Assembly (NCBI GenBank): GCA_040389165.1
Contig: JAZKAK010000047.1
Location: forward strand, 1-5,427
DNA length: 5,427 bases
Source of the DNA: CAIOTO01 sp040389165
GTDB taxonomy: Bacteria; Pseudomonadota; Alphaproteobacteria; Paracaedibacterales; CAIOTO01
Direction of reading: 5' to 3'
Made by a program: the position numbers and the translations under genes. Of the stretch, positions 4,683-5,427 are shown one piece after another (within the stretch, counting starts at the first letter, position 1; each line of letters opens with the position of its first letter). Below the pieces are notes generated by a model. The model saw only the letters and a program-made list of their open reading frames with translations, searched no databases and was not told the origin of the DNA.

Positions 4683-5309
4683 TTAGCTATCCATTGATTC
4701 CCACGAATCAAGTGCTATGTATGTTTTCTCTGCCTCTGAATAGGTAAAAATCTGACCCGTTTTAATATCAAAAAACCACATATGGATAAATAATTCTTCT
4801 CCGGCGACTTTTTCGTTGATCCATGGGAATGTCAGGCAATTTGCATGTGAGTTATGTAGCGCTTGCTTGGCGTATTCATCTACATTTTTTGGTTTGCAGG
4901 TTTCTGTTTTGATAAGTGAAACCCAATTCGTGATAAAGTCATTTTGATCTAAATCATCGCTATTGATCAGGGCCTGAATGCCGCTGCACTGGCTGTGGCC
5001 CAATAGAATAAGATGCTTAACATTTAGAAACGTTACCGCAAATTCTAATGCTGCACTGGTACCATGATGTGCTTCATCTTTTTCATAAGGAGGCACAATA
5101 TTAGCAACGTTACGTACAACGAACAAATCACCCGGATCGCACTGAAGGATGAGGGCAGGGTCAACACGCGAATCGCAACAGGCAACCACCATAATCTTTG
5201 GTTTTTGGCCATGCCGTGAAAGATGCTGCATGATAGATGTGTCGCTAAGGGCATATTTTTTTCGAAAGGCATGATAACCTTTGAGGATCTTTTTTAAGTT
5301 TTTTTCCAT
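4683..5309 (-). CDS. beta-class carbonic anhydrase
   Basis: Interconverts CO2 and bicarbonate, supplying bicarbonate for carboxylases and buffering the cytoplasm. The protein has 208 residues, the normal length for the class. The active-site motifs are complete: CCDSRVDP, with zinc ligand C44 and the D46-R48 dyad, and HSQCSG, with zinc ligands H105 and C108. GDLFVVRNVANIVPP (60-74), HHGTSAALEFAV (81-92) and LILLGHSQCSG (101-110) are standard beta-class blocks. No signal peptide is visible, so it is cytosolic. The ATG at 5309 is the only sensible start, since an in-frame TAA lies 18 bases upstream. It has no strong Shine-Dalgarno sequence. It is the last gene of its strand here and stands convergent to the orphan permease end. 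This is a core-type gene, apparently undisturbed by the insertion. Confidence 0.95.
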   Translation of the reverse strand: MEKNLKKILKGYHAFRKKYALSDTSIMQHLSRHGQKPKIMVVACCDSRVDPALILQCDPGDLFVVRNVANIVPPYEKDEAHHGTSAALEFAVTFLNVKHLILLGHSQCSGIQALINSDDLDQNDFITNWVSLIKTETCKPKNVDEYAKQALHNSHANCLTFPWINEKVAGEELFIHMWFFDIKTGQIFTYSEAEKTYIALDSWESMDS

Positions 5310-5371
5310 AGCAGTACCATTCGGTTAAACTGTATTTTTCCTTTTGTACAAAACGAGCGCGTAATTTTATT

Positions 5372-5377
5372 ATTATA
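5372..5377 (-). promoter_or_regulatory. candidate -10 box for carbonic anhydrase, with adjacent dyad
   Basis: A perfect TATAAT lies on the minus strand 63 bases before the ATG. This gives a leader of about 55 bases that contains AAGGA far from the start. The -35 region is poor. A CAAAA/TTTTG dyad at 5385-5396 sits just upstream of the -10 box and could bind a regulator, though A/T dyads are common in such DNA. Confidence 0.4.
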
Positions 5378-5427
5378 CCGTTTTCAAAAAGTTTTGAGTA
5401 GTAAGACATCAAAATTCGAGGTGCGCA

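Noticed and set aside
1..5427. CRISPR array, toxin-antitoxin pair, or phage genes
   Set aside because: No regularly spaced repeats and no gene of those types was found on either strand.

Overview
The window reads as part of an alphaproteobacterial chromosome, probably from a host-associated lineage. The pointers are a Rieske protein of the cytochrome bc1 type with a twin-arginine N-terminus, a LolC/LolE-family permease, moderately AT-rich DNA, and loosely packed genes with long, structured spacers. The lineage is an inference from protein style; no rRNA or other strong marker is present.

Layout. Bases 2-91 hold tRNA-Ser(UGA) on the minus strand. Upstream of it on the same strand is petA (214-786), the iron-sulfur subunit of the bc1 complex. 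A divergent spacer separates petA from an unrecognised 105-residue gene (950-1267, +). Next comes a 199-base leader and then the lipoprotein-release permease gene (lolC/lolE type, 1467-2702, +). A 349-base spacer leads to a convergent gene (3052-4455, -) for a predicted exported Nudix hydrolase whose core resembles the ADP-ribose pyrophosphatase NUDT9 and the NUDT9-H domain of TRPM2. The window ends with a beta-carbonic anhydrase (4683-5309, -) and its promoter region.

Two things stand out. First, the last 34 bases of the permease coding sequence plus its 3' edge recur as a direct repeat at 4631-4670, 13 bases from the 3' end of the carbonic anhydrase gene. Both copies encode a valid permease C-terminus (DPIEGLRS-stop and DPIEGLRG-stop). 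The simplest reading is that the permease and carbonic anhydrase genes were once convergent neighbours, and that about 1.9 kb carrying the Nudix gene was inserted at the permease 3' end, duplicating or replacing that end. No integrase or transposase is visible.

Second, the spacers after the 105-residue gene and after the permease gene share a diverged repeat of at least 96 bases, about 66 percent identical by hand alignment with one gap. It contains a hairpin whose 8-bp stem changes by paired substitutions while its 13-base loop is nearly constant. This pattern suggests a structured RNA or repeat family, which I cannot name. Each copy is followed by a second hairpin and a tiny open frame with a plausible ribosome binding site.

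The genes do not form one pathway. They cover respiration (petA), envelope lipoprotein sorting (permease), CO2/bicarbonate interconversion (carbonic anhydrase) and a probably acquired exported nucleotide-sugar hydrolase. The usual partners petB, petC and lolD are not adjacent.
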